A program made the translations under genes and the position numbers. Positions 53,108-61,962 of a stretch of 64,000 nt of DNA are shown piece by piece (the first letter of the stretch is position 1; the number at the start of each line of letters is the position of its first letter). The DNA comes from Mageeibacillus sp. Its GTDB lineage: Bacteria > Bacillota > Clostridia > Saccharofermentanales > Saccharofermentanaceae. The stretch lies in assembly GCA_022484595.1 (NCBI GenBank), contig JAKVLB010000002.1, positions 137,635 through 201,634 of the forward strand, in the 5' to 3' direction. The notes under the pieces are model-generated. The model did not search any database. It saw only the letters and a program-made list of their open reading frames with translations, and had not been told where the DNA came from.

Positions 53108-53158
53108 AATTCTTAAACCTCCTGCTGTTATGGCTTTTGTATGCGTTCTATGGTATAT

Positions 53159-53186
53159 ATTATACTATCTGTGTAATAAAATACAA
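53159..53186 (-). promoter_or_regulatory. Promoter of the 131-codon gene
   Basis: Minus strand TTGTAT (53181-53186), 16-bp spacer, TATAAT (53159-53164). Confidence 0.6.
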
Positions 53187-53346
53187 CATTCTTCAAACCG
53201 GTTAGAGTCATTTTCGTCATATTAATTCTTTGTTCTTGATTTCCTCGAAAACATAACTTAAGATTTCAATGTATTTATACGGCAGGGCGCGCGGCGGCAT
53301 ACATTTCAGCGCGTTATCAGATTTTCAGGATAGGACTTGATTAGTT

Positions 53347-54753
53347 ATGAGCGGATTTTTTGGTGTAGCTTCGCAGTCAGACTGCGTTTTTGATCTTTTT
53401 TTCGGTGTTGATTACCATTCACATCTGGGCACAAGACGCGGAGGAATGGCAGTTTACGGGGACGGCGAGTTCAACCGTTCGATTCACAACATTGAGAATG
53501 CACCGTTCAGGACCAAATTCGATGCTGATACCCATGAGATGAAGGGCAAACTCGGTATCGGATGCATATCGGATTACGAGCCGCAGCCACTGCTCGTGCG
53601 CTCTCATCATGGCACATACGCAATCGCCACAATAAGCAAGATCAACAATACAAACGAACTGACAAAGGAACTTTTCGACGAGACCAACGCACATTTTCTT
53701 GAGATGAGCGGCGGTGAGATAAATGCCACGGAGCTTGTAGCAGCGCTTATCAACCAGAAATCCAACCTCATTGAAGGAATCAGTTACGCGCTGAGCAGGA
53801 TTGACGGATGCCTGTCGATACTTCTGATGACACCGGACGGAATCTACTGCGCAAGAGATCTCAAGGGACGCACGCCGGTCGTAATCGGTCGCAAGGATGG
53901 ATCATTCTGCGTGTCGTTCGAAAATTACGCATACAAGAATCTTGAATACAGCGACTACAAAGAGCTGGGACCGGGAGAAGTCGTGGTGCTTACGGATAAG
54001 AACTGCATTACACTGGTAAATCCCGGAAAGGAAATGAAGATCTGCACGTTTCTCTGGGTGTATTACGGGTACCCGGCAAGCTCATATGAAGGAATGAGCG
54101 TTGAGCAGATGCGATACAACTGCGGCGCGAGCATGGCAAAGCGCGATAACGTCAAGGCCGATATAGTCGCCGGCGTACCTGACTCCGGCACGGCACACGC
54201 CGTAGGTTACGCGAACGAGTCCGGGATTCCTTTTTCGAGACCTTTCATCAAATATACACCGACATGGCCGCGTTCATTCATGCCGACAATACAGAGCAAA
54301 CGCAACCTGATTGCGCATATGAAGCTGCTCGCTGTGCCTGACCTTATCAAGGACAAGAGCCTGCTTCTTATAGACGACTCGATTGTCCGCGGAACGCAGC
54401 TTCGCGAGACCACTGAATTTCTTTATGAGAACGGCGCCAGAGAAGTACATATAAGGCCTGCCTGCCCGCCGCTGCTGTACGGCTGCAAGTATCTGAATTT
54501 CTCGCGATCAACATCCGAGATGGATCTCATCACAAGGCGCGTGATTGCGCGTCTGGAGAACGGCAATGTAACTGACGGGATTATCAGGGAATACGCTGAC
54601 CCTGAATCCGAGAAATACCAGAGAATGGTTGACGAGATCTGCAAAGAACTGCACTTTACATCTCTCAAATTCAACCGTCTTGATGATATGCTCGCTGCTA
54701 CAGGCCTCGAAAAGTGTAAACTTTGTACTTACTGCTGGGACGGGCGCGAATAA
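53347..54753 (+). CDS. Amidophosphoribosyltransferase (PurF) homologue lacking the N-terminal cysteine
   Basis: A 468-residue PurF-like protein with an N-terminal Ntn glutaminase domain (1-230) and a C-terminal phosphoribosyltransferase domain. The PRPP loop is intact at LLIDDSIVRGTQL (about 340-352). The second residue is serine (MSGFFGVAS), where true PurF has the catalytic cysteine exposed after Met removal. The glutaminase site therefore may be inactive, or serine may serve as the Ntn nucleophile. The protein ends in a cysteine cluster, CKLCTYC. I believe similar cysteine-less homologues occur in other clostridia. It may use free ammonia or have another role. The 3' end overlaps the convergent gene by 25 bp. 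Confidence 0.88.
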   Translation: MSGFFGVASQSDCVFDLFFGVDYHSHLGTRRGGMAVYGDGEFNRSIHNIENAPFRTKFDADTHEMKGKLGIGCISDYEPQPLLVRSHHGTYAIATISKINNTNELTKELFDETNAHFLEMSGGEINATELVAALINQKSNLIEGISYALSRIDGCLSILLMTPDGIYCARDLKGRTPVVIGRKDGSFCVSFENYAYKNLEYSDYKELGPGEVVVLTDKNCITLVNPGKEMKICTFLWVYYGYPASSYEGMSVEQMRYNCGASMAKRDNVKADIVAGVPDSGTAHAVGYANESGIPFSRPFIKYTPTWPRSFMPTIQSKRNLIAHMKLLAVPDLIKDKSLLLIDDSIVRGTQLRETTEFLYENGAREVHIRPACPPLLYGCKYLNFSRSTSEMDLITRRVIARLENGNVTDGIIREYADPESEKYQRMVDEICKELHFTSLKFNRLDDMLAATGLEKCKLCTYCWDGRE

Positions 54754-55607
54754 AGTCTTTCCACTGAGATAGCTTTGCATGGACACTTCCGGATACATTC
54801 ACCGCATCGTATGCATTCTGCCGAATTGGGATTTGTTCTCGGATTGACGCCCATTTTGCAGGCATCCTCACACTTGCCGCATGAGATACATTTGCCCTTG
54901 TCAGTTGTCATTCTGATGAGGGCGATTTTATTAAAAAGCCCGTATATTGCGCCGAGCGGACAGAAATATCTGCAGAAAGGCCGGTAGACGACAACCGCGA
55001 AAATTAAAACAGCTGCAAGTATGGCAAGTTTTATGAAGAACAGTATTCCCACGCTGCTTCGAATACCTGAATCAGTCAGAACAAGCGGCAGACCGCCCTC
55101 GAGTGTCCCCGCCGGACATATGTATTTGCAGAACCATGGGGCACCGATGCCGTAGGCGTTAACCGCAAATACGGGAAGAATCACAACAAACAGAGCAAGA
55201 ATCACGTACTTCACAAATCTAAAGTATATATCGCCCGGCAATGCTTTTCGCTTAAGGGGAAAAGGTATCTTATTAAGCAACTCCTGGATAAGTCCGAAAG
55301 GACACAGAAAGCCGCAGACAGCTCTGCCGAGAACAATTCCGAAAACTGTAAGAAACCCCAGAACATAGAACGGAAAAGGTTTTCCCCTGCCGGCTATAGA
55401 ATTCTGGAGAGAACCTAAAGGACACGATCCCAGCGCGCCCGGACATGAATAGCAGTTGAGCCCGGGGACACATACGCGTTTGAACGCCCCCTGATAAATG
55501 CTGCCTGTAGCAAAGCCCTCGGCAAATCCGTTAGTGATGCACGCGAAAAACACCTGAACAAGAAGTCTTATATGCCCTGCAAATTTCTGTCTGATCCCTT
55601 TACCCAA
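54729..55607 (-). CDS. 4Fe-4S membrane protein, NapH/CcoG-like
   Basis: About 292 residues with four to five TM helices. Cysteine motifs include CVPGLNCYSCPGALGSCP near residue 40, CGFLCPFGLIQELLNKIP near 80, CKYICPAG near 140, CRYFCPLGA near 205, and a C-terminal ferredoxin pair CISCGKCEDACKMG and CIRCGECIRKCPCKAI. It resembles quinol-side electron-transfer proteins of the NapH type. The start is uncertain: TTG at 55607 has GGAG 9 nt before it and overlaps the upstream small gene by 8 nt; the frame is open to an ATG at 55697. It probably supplies electrons to the redox trio upstream. Confidence 0.85.
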   Translation of the reverse strand: MGKGIRQKFAGHIRLLVQVFFACITNGFAEGFATGSIYQGAFKRVCVPGLNCYSCPGALGSCPLGSLQNSIAGRGKPFPFYVLGFLTVFGIVLGRAVCGFLCPFGLIQELLNKIPFPLKRKALPGDIYFRFVKYVILALFVVILPVFAVNAYGIGAPWFCKYICPAGTLEGGLPLVLTDSGIRSSVGILFFIKLAILAAVLIFAVVVYRPFCRYFCPLGAIYGLFNKIALIRMTTDKGKCISCGKCEDACKMGVNPRTNPNSAECIRCGECIRKCPCKAISVERLYSRPSQQ

Positions 55608-55746
55608 TTCCGATACACTCCATACATATGAATATCGCTTTGCCGAGAACAGCATTATCCTGTCCCAAAGCTTTGCCTGCGGCAATGAACACAACACCGG
55701 TCAGCAACAGCAACACAGATATGACAAGAATAACCCTGCGTCTCAT
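55600..55746 (-). CDS. Small CXXC membrane protein (CD1871A family)
   Basis: A 48-residue protein too short for many gene finders. It has a basic start (MRRR), one TM helix (about 5-24), and a C-terminal ICMECIGIG with a CxxC pair. This matches my memory of the clostridial CD1871A CXXC family, which sits beside TlpA-like and 4Fe-4S proteins. It overlaps the upstream gene by ATGA (55743-55746) and the downstream one by a few bases, so the three are translationally coupled. Confidence 0.75.
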   Translation of the reverse strand: MRRRVILVISVLLLLTGVVFIAAGKALGQDNAVLGKAIFICMECIGIG

Positions 55747-56696
55747 GATAGCAGGTCATCCACTATCGTTTGCCATTCGGAAAGAGATCTCGCGCCGGTG
55801 TAGACCTGGCCTACCTGACGGCCCTGGGAATTCACGAAAATCGTCGTCGGTACATACTGATAACTGATTCCAGCCAGAGCGTCAGAATCAAGGTTCAGAT
55901 ATGTCACTCCGGCACCCGCTATGACAGAAGCGATTGTTTGCGGACTCGTATAATAGTAATCGCTGACCACGCCTACCACTTCAAAATCCGATGAGGCATA
56001 CTGGCCGTTGAGAGATTGCAAATCCGGCATCTCACTTGTGCATGGCCCGCAGTACGTTGCCCAAATGTTAAGCATTGTCAGTCTGTGCCCGCTGAATATG
56101 TCTCCGCTTACCTGATTGCCGTCAATATCGCAGCAGCTCATCGACGAGAGATCATAGCCTCCCGAAGTCGGAGTAATCGGACTCGGCTTTGGAGTCGGCG
56201 TCGCTGTAGGCTTCGGCGTCGCTGTAGGCTTTGGAGTCGGCGTCTCTGTCGGCTTTGGAATCGGCGTCGTTGTCGGTGTCGTAGTTGAAATTGAAGCAGA
56301 CTGGTGCTGCGATGACGTTGTTTGTGCAGATGTTACCGCTTCGGATGCCGTACTGATTGAACCGGAAGTCTGAAAGCTGCCTGTACTTCCTGCACTTGCT
56401 GAATCTTGCGTTCTTCCGGTGCCTCGTGATGAACCGGAACTTTCTGCTTCCTGACTGTCAGCACCTGCTGTTGTCGATGAACGTCGCGTACCGGTACTTT
56501 CAGATATATCGCTTTCCGAAGACTGTGATTCTGTAAAATCCCCTGAAGACTCTTCTGATGCTTCGCCGGTCTGCGTCCCTGCGGACTCCGGCAAACCATT
56601 CACGCCTGATATGTCTGATGTTTTTCGCGAACATGATGTAAAGGCTACTGCCATAATCAATGCAAGTACAGCCGCTGAAATTTTAATGTTTGCCAT
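55743..56696 (-). CDS. TlpA-like thioredoxin-fold lipoprotein with a long low-complexity stalk
   Basis: A 317-residue lipoprotein: signal and lipobox to C22 (VAFTSC), a Ser/Thr/Glu-rich stretch to about 130, a TPKPTATP-type repeat stalk (about 140-165) and a thioredoxin domain (about 170-317). The active site is WATYCGPC, C216 and C219, of the TlpA/ResA kind. The cis-proline is present in YQYVPTTIFV. It would act outside the membrane as a thiol-disulphide reductase or peroxide-reducing protein, held off the membrane by the stalk and reduced through the two downstream membrane proteins. Confidence 0.85.
   Translation of the reverse strand: MANIKISAAVLALIMAVAFTSCSRKTSDISGVNGLPESAGTQTGEASEESSGDFTESQSSESDISESTGTRRSSTTAGADSQEAESSGSSRGTGRTQDSASAGSTGSFQTSGSISTASEAVTSAQTTSSQHQSASISTTTPTTTPIPKPTETPTPKPTATPKPTATPTPKPSPITPTSGGYDLSSMSCCDIDGNQVSGDIFSGHRLTMLNIWATYCGPCTSEMPDLQSLNGQYASSDFEVVGVVSDYYYTSPQTIASVIAGAGVTYLNLDSDALAGISYQYVPTTIFVNSQGRQVGQVYTGARSLSEWQTIVDDLLS
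56181..56280. repeat. In-gene tandem repeats encoding a Pro/Thr/Lys stalk
   Basis: Short repeats of GGCGTCGCTGTAGGCTT-like units code for TPKPTATP motifs. They are prone to length change and belong to the lipoprotein stalk. Confidence 0.75.
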
Positions 56697-56781
56697 AAAG
56701 CCACGCTCCTTTGAGAGCTATTCTTACATATTGCGGTAACAATAGAAATACGCTGTCTGCGAATTAACAAAGATTTAAAAG

Positions 56782-57036
56782 TTACTTGCCGAGCAGCCCT
56801 GTCAGTGCTACCATTCCGAGCACCAGCCATGCGCTCAGAACTATTATCGTAACAATTATCCATACTATTTTAAAAATCCTGCCGGCCCTTTTGCCCACAG
56901 TTTTGGCGTCTTCGGCAGCTCTTTGAGATTTCGTCATTTTCTTGCGGTTCTGCTCGTTCGCGCGATATAAAAAGTATCCGCATTTCGAGCAGACGGTTCG
57001 ATTGTCATTCTCTGTATTACATCTCGGGCATCTCAT
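56782..57036 (-). CDS. Zinc-ribbon membrane protein
   Basis: An 84-residue protein with an N-terminal zinc ribbon (CPRC and CSKC within residues 3-20), a charged middle (RKKMTKSQRAAEDAK) and one C-terminal TM helix (about 57-80). Function unknown; such proteins are common in clostridia. It follows hemZ by 11 nt in the same operon. Confidence 0.8.
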   Translation of the reverse strand: MRCPRCNTENDNRTVCSKCGYFLYRANEQNRKKMTKSQRAAEDAKTVGKRAGRIFKIVWIIVTIIVLSAWLVLGMVALTGLLGK

Positions 57037-57047
57037 GGTGTATCTCC

Positions 57048-58472
57048 TTATAGCTCGAAAAATCCGGCTTTCCGCTCTGCCATTTCTTCGTATCTTGCTA
57101 TGTATCCTATCGCATCTTTAATGGTCGCGCAACGCTCAACGCGGCGTTTGGAGTCCGGGCCTTCCGCCTGAATGAAACAGCGCTTGCTGGAACCGCCTGC
57201 ACCGAATGACAGCACATCACGGAAATCAGTCATCATCGCAACGTTGTAAAGGCAACCCGTGTCACCTTTCGCAAACCCCGTGTTCTCCAGTCCGTGACCG
57301 GTGTCTTTCTGTCTGTACATATAGTACGGATGATATCCTGCTTCATAGAGAAGATCATATCCTTCCCTCACAGCATCGTCCACACTGCCCCGCGTGTCAT
57401 CTCTGTCCATTACAACAGACTTGTCGAGCGTGGCGCGTCTTTTCTTGTACAGCGTATGCACGGTAATATTCGCGGGCTGAAGGTCAATCAGAGCCTTAAC
57501 GGAATCCACATGACTTGATGCGTCCTCAAACGGCAGCCCTGCGATAAGATCCATATTTATAAGATCAAACCCCATCGATGCGGCAAGCCTATATATTGAT
57601 ACAACATCTTCAGCCGTATGCCGCCTGTTGAGTTTTGCCAGGGTATCAGTACGCATTGTCTGCGGATTAATACAGATCCTTGATATTCCGTGTTCCTTCA
57701 TCGCCTCAAGCTTGTATGCCGTAATGGTATCAGGCCTTCCGGCCTCGACGGTAACCTCTGTATTGTCTTTTATACTCATATTATTATAAATGCAGTCGAG
57801 CAGCCTCGCGAATTCCGCGTCCGGCAGCACTGTCGGTGTACCGCCTCCGACATAAAGCGTCGCTATTTCTCTGTTTATCCTCGGCGCAAGCAGCCTGATC
57901 TCGCCTTCTAATGCTTTCTCATATGCAGTAAGTCTGTCCATATGGTGTGCTGTATCCTCGGCGATAAAAGAGCAATAAGAGCATCTTGACGGGCAAAACG
58001 GTATTCCGACATAAATGTTTACTGACTCTTCCGGAATTCTGTCAAGAAGTCGCAGTTCCTCCCTTGCCGTCTCGCATGCAATCCTGGCCTTGTCTTCCCG
58101 CACGTAATAATCTCTGACGAGCGCCTCCGGAGAATTCTCCTCCGACGCGACAAGAGTAGGTCTTATCCCGGTGAGACATCCCCACGGAACATCATGTCCG
58201 GCAAGCTCCCGCATTGCGAGATAGAGCGAACGCTTTATCTCACGTCCCGGTTCAAGGATGCGGCCCTGAGGGATGTATCTTTTCGCGCCCCATGAAGTAA
58301 CCGACCTGCCCGACAAATCAAGCTCACATATGAGCTTTGCGTCAGGCGCAGACTCACAAATGACGCGGCCGGCAGACTTGTCTTCCGTCACTCCGTCATA
58401 AAACAGCCTGACCACATCAGTCACACCGTAAAACTTGTCATGTCCTTTGAGAAGTACTTCAAGCATTCTCAT
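57048..58472 (-). CDS. hemZ: Oxygen-independent coproporphyrinogen III oxidase-like HemZ
   Basis: A 474-residue radical SAM protein. The cluster motif is CPSRCSYCSF near residue 176, GGGTPTVL lies near 220, and an N-terminal extension of about 160 residues before the core is typical of HemZ. Its likely role is haem synthesis or haem-related chemistry; HemZ-type proteins are often annotated but rarely tested. The start overlaps the DUF3810-type gene by 14 nt. Confidence 0.88.
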   Translation of the reverse strand: MRMLEVLLKGHDKFYGVTDVVRLFYDGVTEDKSAGRVICESAPDAKLICELDLSGRSVTSWGAKRYIPQGRILEPGREIKRSLYLAMRELAGHDVPWGCLTGIRPTLVASEENSPEALVRDYYVREDKARIACETAREELRLLDRIPEESVNIYVGIPFCPSRCSYCSFIAEDTAHHMDRLTAYEKALEGEIRLLAPRINREIATLYVGGGTPTVLPDAEFARLLDCIYNNMSIKDNTEVTVEAGRPDTITAYKLEAMKEHGISRICINPQTMRTDTLAKLNRRHTAEDVVSIYRLAASMGFDLINMDLIAGLPFEDASSHVDSVKALIDLQPANITVHTLYKKRRATLDKSVVMDRDDTRGSVDDAVREGYDLLYEAGYHPYYMYRQKDTGHGLENTGFAKGDTGCLYNVAMMTDFRDVLSFGAGGSSKRCFIQAEGPDSKRRVERCATIKDAIGYIARYEEMAERKAGFFEL

Positions 58473-59640
58473 TCACCACATAGGTCTCATAGAACTCAAG
58501 ATAGTAATTCTCCGGCACTGTATATGTATCGGTCCCGCCGTCCTGGCCATATGCCTCAAGATAGGCATTATTTACTGTCTCAGCGACATCCGTGGCATTA
58601 ATTCCGAAAAGTTCCGACTTGAGCTTTGTCACTTCACTGTCAATCACCTTCCAGTACATTGAGGATGCCCTGGCGTCGCGCAGAACCGGCTTCATCGCAT
58701 CGCGGTCAACATAGTCTGTCATCTCAACACCCTTTGCAGCGCAATATTCTGCCGTCACATTATAAAGACTCCAAAACACCTGATAATACCCGCAGTATCT
58801 GAAGTCCGGCCGGCTCGCCGACAGGCAGGCTATTACCGCAATCATATTGCAGTCCGTCTCGCTGGCAAACCCTTTGGCATGCAGGATCTCGTGACACAGC
58901 CTCTGTCCATAATCCGTTATATCCATGTAGTCAGTATTAATATTCACCTCGCCGAGGATCGGATCATATGCACCCGTAATGTTCAGATAGCTCCAGTAAT
59001 GACTCAGCGCGACCGGCTTCGCCCTAACAAAATTCGGACTTGCATTAATCCCGTATTTCGCCATTATACTGTCAATCAGAGAATTGGCGTATAGCGAGCT
59101 GTCCTCGAAACTATACTGCATATGACCGACTCCGTTATAATCCTCGCCAAGCTCGGCTCTCGCACTCACCATCCCGTTATACGCCCAGTCAAGCGCCTGC
59201 GTGTAATCATCTATTGTATAATTGCCGTCTTCAAGCTTAAATAGGTCTTTGGCAGAATATCGTCTGAAATTCATACCGTGCATCAGCTGGAAGCAAAATG
59301 CGAAAATTATCGTGAAAACGAGAACGCCGGCAATTACTTTGCACAGGTATTGTCCTGCACCGCCTCTGAACAGCTTCACGATCAGCATTACAATAAAATA
59401 TACCAGGCCGGCAGCGAGAACGGCTCCTCCGCATACAACAATATTCTCGGACAAAGAAAAGTGTTCACATGTGCATAGCGCATTTCCGGCAAGCGCAATC
59501 GCCGGAAAAACATTCTCAGAATAGAACTCGCATGCGCTTTGCGGAATAAAAGACGGAGCGATAAGAACTGCCGCTAGAATAATTACAAGTCCTGCGATTA
59601 ACGGTATATAGTGATGTTTCTTCTTCCTGAACTCCTTCAT
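58459..59640 (-). CDS. DUF3810-family membrane metallopeptidase-like protein
   Basis: A 393-residue protein with three TM helices in the first 130 residues and an outer domain with a zincin-type HEILHAKG motif near residue 255 and a downstream glutamate in FASETDCN. That pattern fits DUF3810 proteins, predicted zinc peptidases of unknown substrate. It overlaps the upstream gene by ATGA (59637-59640) and hemZ by 14 nt. Confidence 0.85.
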   Translation of the reverse strand: MKEFRKKKHHYIPLIAGLVIILAAVLIAPSFIPQSACEFYSENVFPAIALAGNALCTCEHFSLSENIVVCGGAVLAAGLVYFIVMLIVKLFRGGAGQYLCKVIAGVLVFTIIFAFCFQLMHGMNFRRYSAKDLFKLEDGNYTIDDYTQALDWAYNGMVSARAELGEDYNGVGHMQYSFEDSSLYANSLIDSIMAKYGINASPNFVRAKPVALSHYWSYLNITGAYDPILGEVNINTDYMDITDYGQRLCHEILHAKGFASETDCNMIAVIACLSASRPDFRYCGYYQVFWSLYNVTAEYCAAKGVEMTDYVDRDAMKPVLRDARASSMYWKVIDSEVTKLKSELFGINATDVAETVNNAYLEAYGQDGGTDTYTVPENYYLEFYETYVVNENA

Positions 59641-60413
59641 TTCATGTCACCTGAAAGTTGAAATATAACCCAAAGAATTCCATATATTATCGGCTGATGC
59701 GCAAGATAGATTATCAGCGAATGTCTGCCGATAAATTCGAACGGTTGCATGATTCTCTTCGCCATACCGCTCCTGTTGTGAAACAGACTCTCTCTTGTTC
59801 TGTAGCATACTCTTCCAGCAACGCAGCCAATCAGGAATATTCCTATCCATGGAAAAATAGGCAGATAATCGGCCTGCTGCGGCAAGTGTCTGATACTGAA
59901 CCCGACAGGAAGAAAAATCCTGCAGTTCGTGTCATAATCCATAAAGTCAAGTTGTGAACCGATTGCAGCCGCAAAGCAGCCTAAACAAAGCATAATCGCG
60001 TTGACTGTCTCTGGCTTCGCCTCTGTCTTCTGTTCTATATAACTGATCAGAACGTATATGAGCATTCCAAGAGCAAGCAGTGCTATAACATTGAAAATAA
60101 TCAGACAATTGATACCGATGTACACAGTCGCAATATATGTCACCAGAGTCATTGCTACCGCGACAATGGCAAGCCTTATACCTCTTGTCAGATTATTGTG
60201 TGAGAATGTACAGCATATCCCCGAAACCCCGACGAAAATAACAAGGAACAGCGGATGTATAAATGTCCAGAACCAGCCCGCTTCAAGAAAACCAAAAGTA
60301 TCAACGCCGAATTCATACTTGACGTCCCATGCAAAGTGCATCAGAACCATCATAAATATCGCAAAACCCCTTAGAAAATCGAGTTCAAATGCTCGCTGAC
60401 TGTTTCCGGTCAC
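59637..60413 (-). CDS. DUF1624/heparan-alpha-glucosaminide acetyltransferase-like membrane protein
   Basis: A 258-residue protein with seven to eight TM helices. It opens RAFELDFLRGFAIFMMVLMHFAWD, in which the conserved D-R pair and histidine mark the DUF1624/HGSNAT catalytic family. Members are thought to transfer acetyl groups across the membrane to sugars. The start is GTG with GAGGAGG 8 nt upstream, inside the end of coaW. Confidence 0.82.
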   Translation of the reverse strand: MTGNSQRAFELDFLRGFAIFMMVLMHFAWDVKYEFGVDTFGFLEAGWFWTFIHPLFLVIFVGVSGICCTFSHNNLTRGIRLAIVAVAMTLVTYIATVYIGINCLIIFNVIALLALGMLIYVLISYIEQKTEAKPETVNAIMLCLGCFAAAIGSQLDFMDYDTNCRIFLPVGFSIRHLPQQADYLPIFPWIGIFLIGCVAGRVCYRTRESLFHNRSGMAKRIMQPFEFIGRHSLIIYLAHQPIIYGILWVIFQLSGDMK

Positions 60414-61235
60414 TTACATTTCCTCCTCGGCTACGCAACTGCCTACTGCGGTTGCGAAAACCGCGTCTTCCGGAACAATTATCCTGACACCGTAAAGATT
60501 CTCAAACGGCATGAGAAATTCTTTGCACTGTTCCAGTACAGACAGCTGTCCGGTAAAAACAATGTCTTTAAGCCCGCACACTTTTGACGCCAGTACCGAC
60601 ATCGTTCCGATTGACTGATATACAAGATTGAAAATACCAGCCGCAATATCTTCTCTCGAAATTGCGTTTGCCGCCTTTCCGAAATTCGATGCCGTCACAT
60701 TCATCGGCAGTCCTGATATTACACTTTGAGTTAAATCTCCTATTGTCAGATCTACATTTGTAACTTCTCCGTTTCTCGCCAGATCAGACAGCATCAACGC
60801 GTCATCAATTCCCAGAGCAGCCCTGCAAAGACCAACCAGTGTTCCTCCGCCGATTCCCGATCCGATAACATGCCTGACTTCGTCATGTGAAGCGTCAAGA
60901 TACGCTGTACCCGTACCCATACTTACGACGACAGCGCGATCAAGACCTGAGAGGTAAAGCCCTCCGAGACCTGTTGCAAGAAATTCTGTAACATTGACAG
61001 TTCTTATGCCAAGAATCGGAGATGCCGAAAAAGATGCCCCGACACCTGTAATATTAATCTGCTCTATGTCACTTACTGACCATGAATTGTCATTAATCAG
61101 CTTTCCGACCGCTCCGTAGGCTGAAGTGACAGGATCTGCTGCCTTAACCAGTTCCTTGGCTACGACTGAACCCTTTCTCATACCTACAATCTTTGTGGTA
61201 CTTCCGCCAATATCAAGTCCGACTTTAATCTTCAT
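60414..61235 (-). CDS. coaW: Type II pantothenate kinase
   Basis: A 273-residue CoaW of the ASKHA fold, the first step of coenzyme A synthesis. The phosphate-1 motif is VGLDIGGSTTKIVG at the N-terminus, SMGTGTAYLD near residue 108 and GSGIGGGTLVGL near 128. A second ATG is used as start because GAGG then has 6-nt spacing. It heads the operon to hemZ. Confidence 0.88.
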   Translation of the reverse strand: MKIKVGLDIGGSTTKIVGMRKGSVVAKELVKAADPVTSAYGAVGKLINDNSWSVSDIEQINITGVGASFSASPILGIRTVNVTEFLATGLGGLYLSGLDRAVVVSMGTGTAYLDASHDEVRHVIGSGIGGGTLVGLCRAALGIDDALMLSDLARNGEVTNVDLTIGDLTQSVISGLPMNVTASNFGKAANAISREDIAAGIFNLVYQSIGTMSVLASKVCGLKDIVFTGQLSVLEQCKEFLMPFENLYGVRIIVPEDAVFATAVGSCVAEEEM

Positions 61236-61287
61236 CATTTACCTCAGTAATAATTTTGCTTATTCTACCACAGAAACATTTATATAT

Positions 61288-61312
61288 GAAAAAGGCTTCG
61301 CATAGCGAAGCC
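61288..61312 (-). terminator. Terminator of the minor pilin operon
   Basis: GGCTTCGC pairs with GCGAAGCC around TAT, followed on the minus strand by TTTTT. It lies 25 nt after the last pilin-like gene. Confidence 0.85.
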
Positions 61313-61336
61313 CTTTGCCTAAGTTATTATAATGCT

Positions 61337-61939
61337 TTACGGTGCTGTGTACTCTATCGTAGTACCATAGTCTGTAAGCTTGGTTTTATGCTCAGAATCT
61401 TCCGGATCAAGGACACCGGTCTGAATATCTGATACCTTTATTGCACCTTGCGGTGTAGCCAGCTTGGTATCCGCAAAATGCGGCAGCCACACCATTGAAC
61501 TGTACGTATATATCAGTTTTCCCGGATTGTAGTAGTTATCTGTCACACATACTATATATCTGACACGCGATGATGACTCAGTATAGTTGAAATACATTGC
61601 TATGTTCCACTTGTCGACAATCGTCTCAGAATCTTTCTGCCTTGTCTGGAGATGATCAGGAACAAACACCGGAGTTCCTGAGCAAGTAAGAATATTGTTA
61701 GATATATACCACTTTCCGCTAACTCTGTTCTGAGTATGAGAAAGAATTGAGTTCTCAAAACCACTTCCATACAAAACAGCGTAGTCAGACGAGTCATTTA
61801 GATTATATGTCGACATGAATGAGTTTCTGACACATACCACCAGCGTGGTTGTAAGTCCAAATATTATACTGATTATTGCAAGTGACAGCACCATCTCTAC
61901 CAGAGTAAATCCGCGTCTGTTTTTTCTGATACAAATCAT
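61337..61939 (-). CDS. Type IV prepilin-like protein
   Basis: A 200-residue protein with a class III signal, RRGFTLVEMVLSLAII, cleaved after G10 with Glu5 of the mature form present. The rest is a pilin-like globular domain (about residues 45-200) with one cysteine pair candidate. Probably a minor pilin. It follows the preceding prepilin gene by 23 nt. Confidence 0.85.
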   Translation of the reverse strand: MICIRKNRRGFTLVEMVLSLAIISIIFGLTTTLVVCVRNSFMSTYNLNDSSDYAVLYGSGFENSILSHTQNRVSGKWYISNNILTCSGTPVFVPDHLQTRQKDSETIVDKWNIAMYFNYTESSSRVRYIVCVTDNYYNPGKLIYTYSSMVWLPHFADTKLATPQGAIKVSDIQTGVLDPEDSEHKTKLTDYGTTIEYTAP

Positions 61940-61962
61940 AGTATTAGCTCCTTAGCTTAAGC

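Noticed and set aside
56181-56280. Short repeats that could be taken for a CRISPR array
   Set aside because: They have no unique spacers and are in frame in the lipoprotein gene, coding for a Pro/Thr/Lys stalk.
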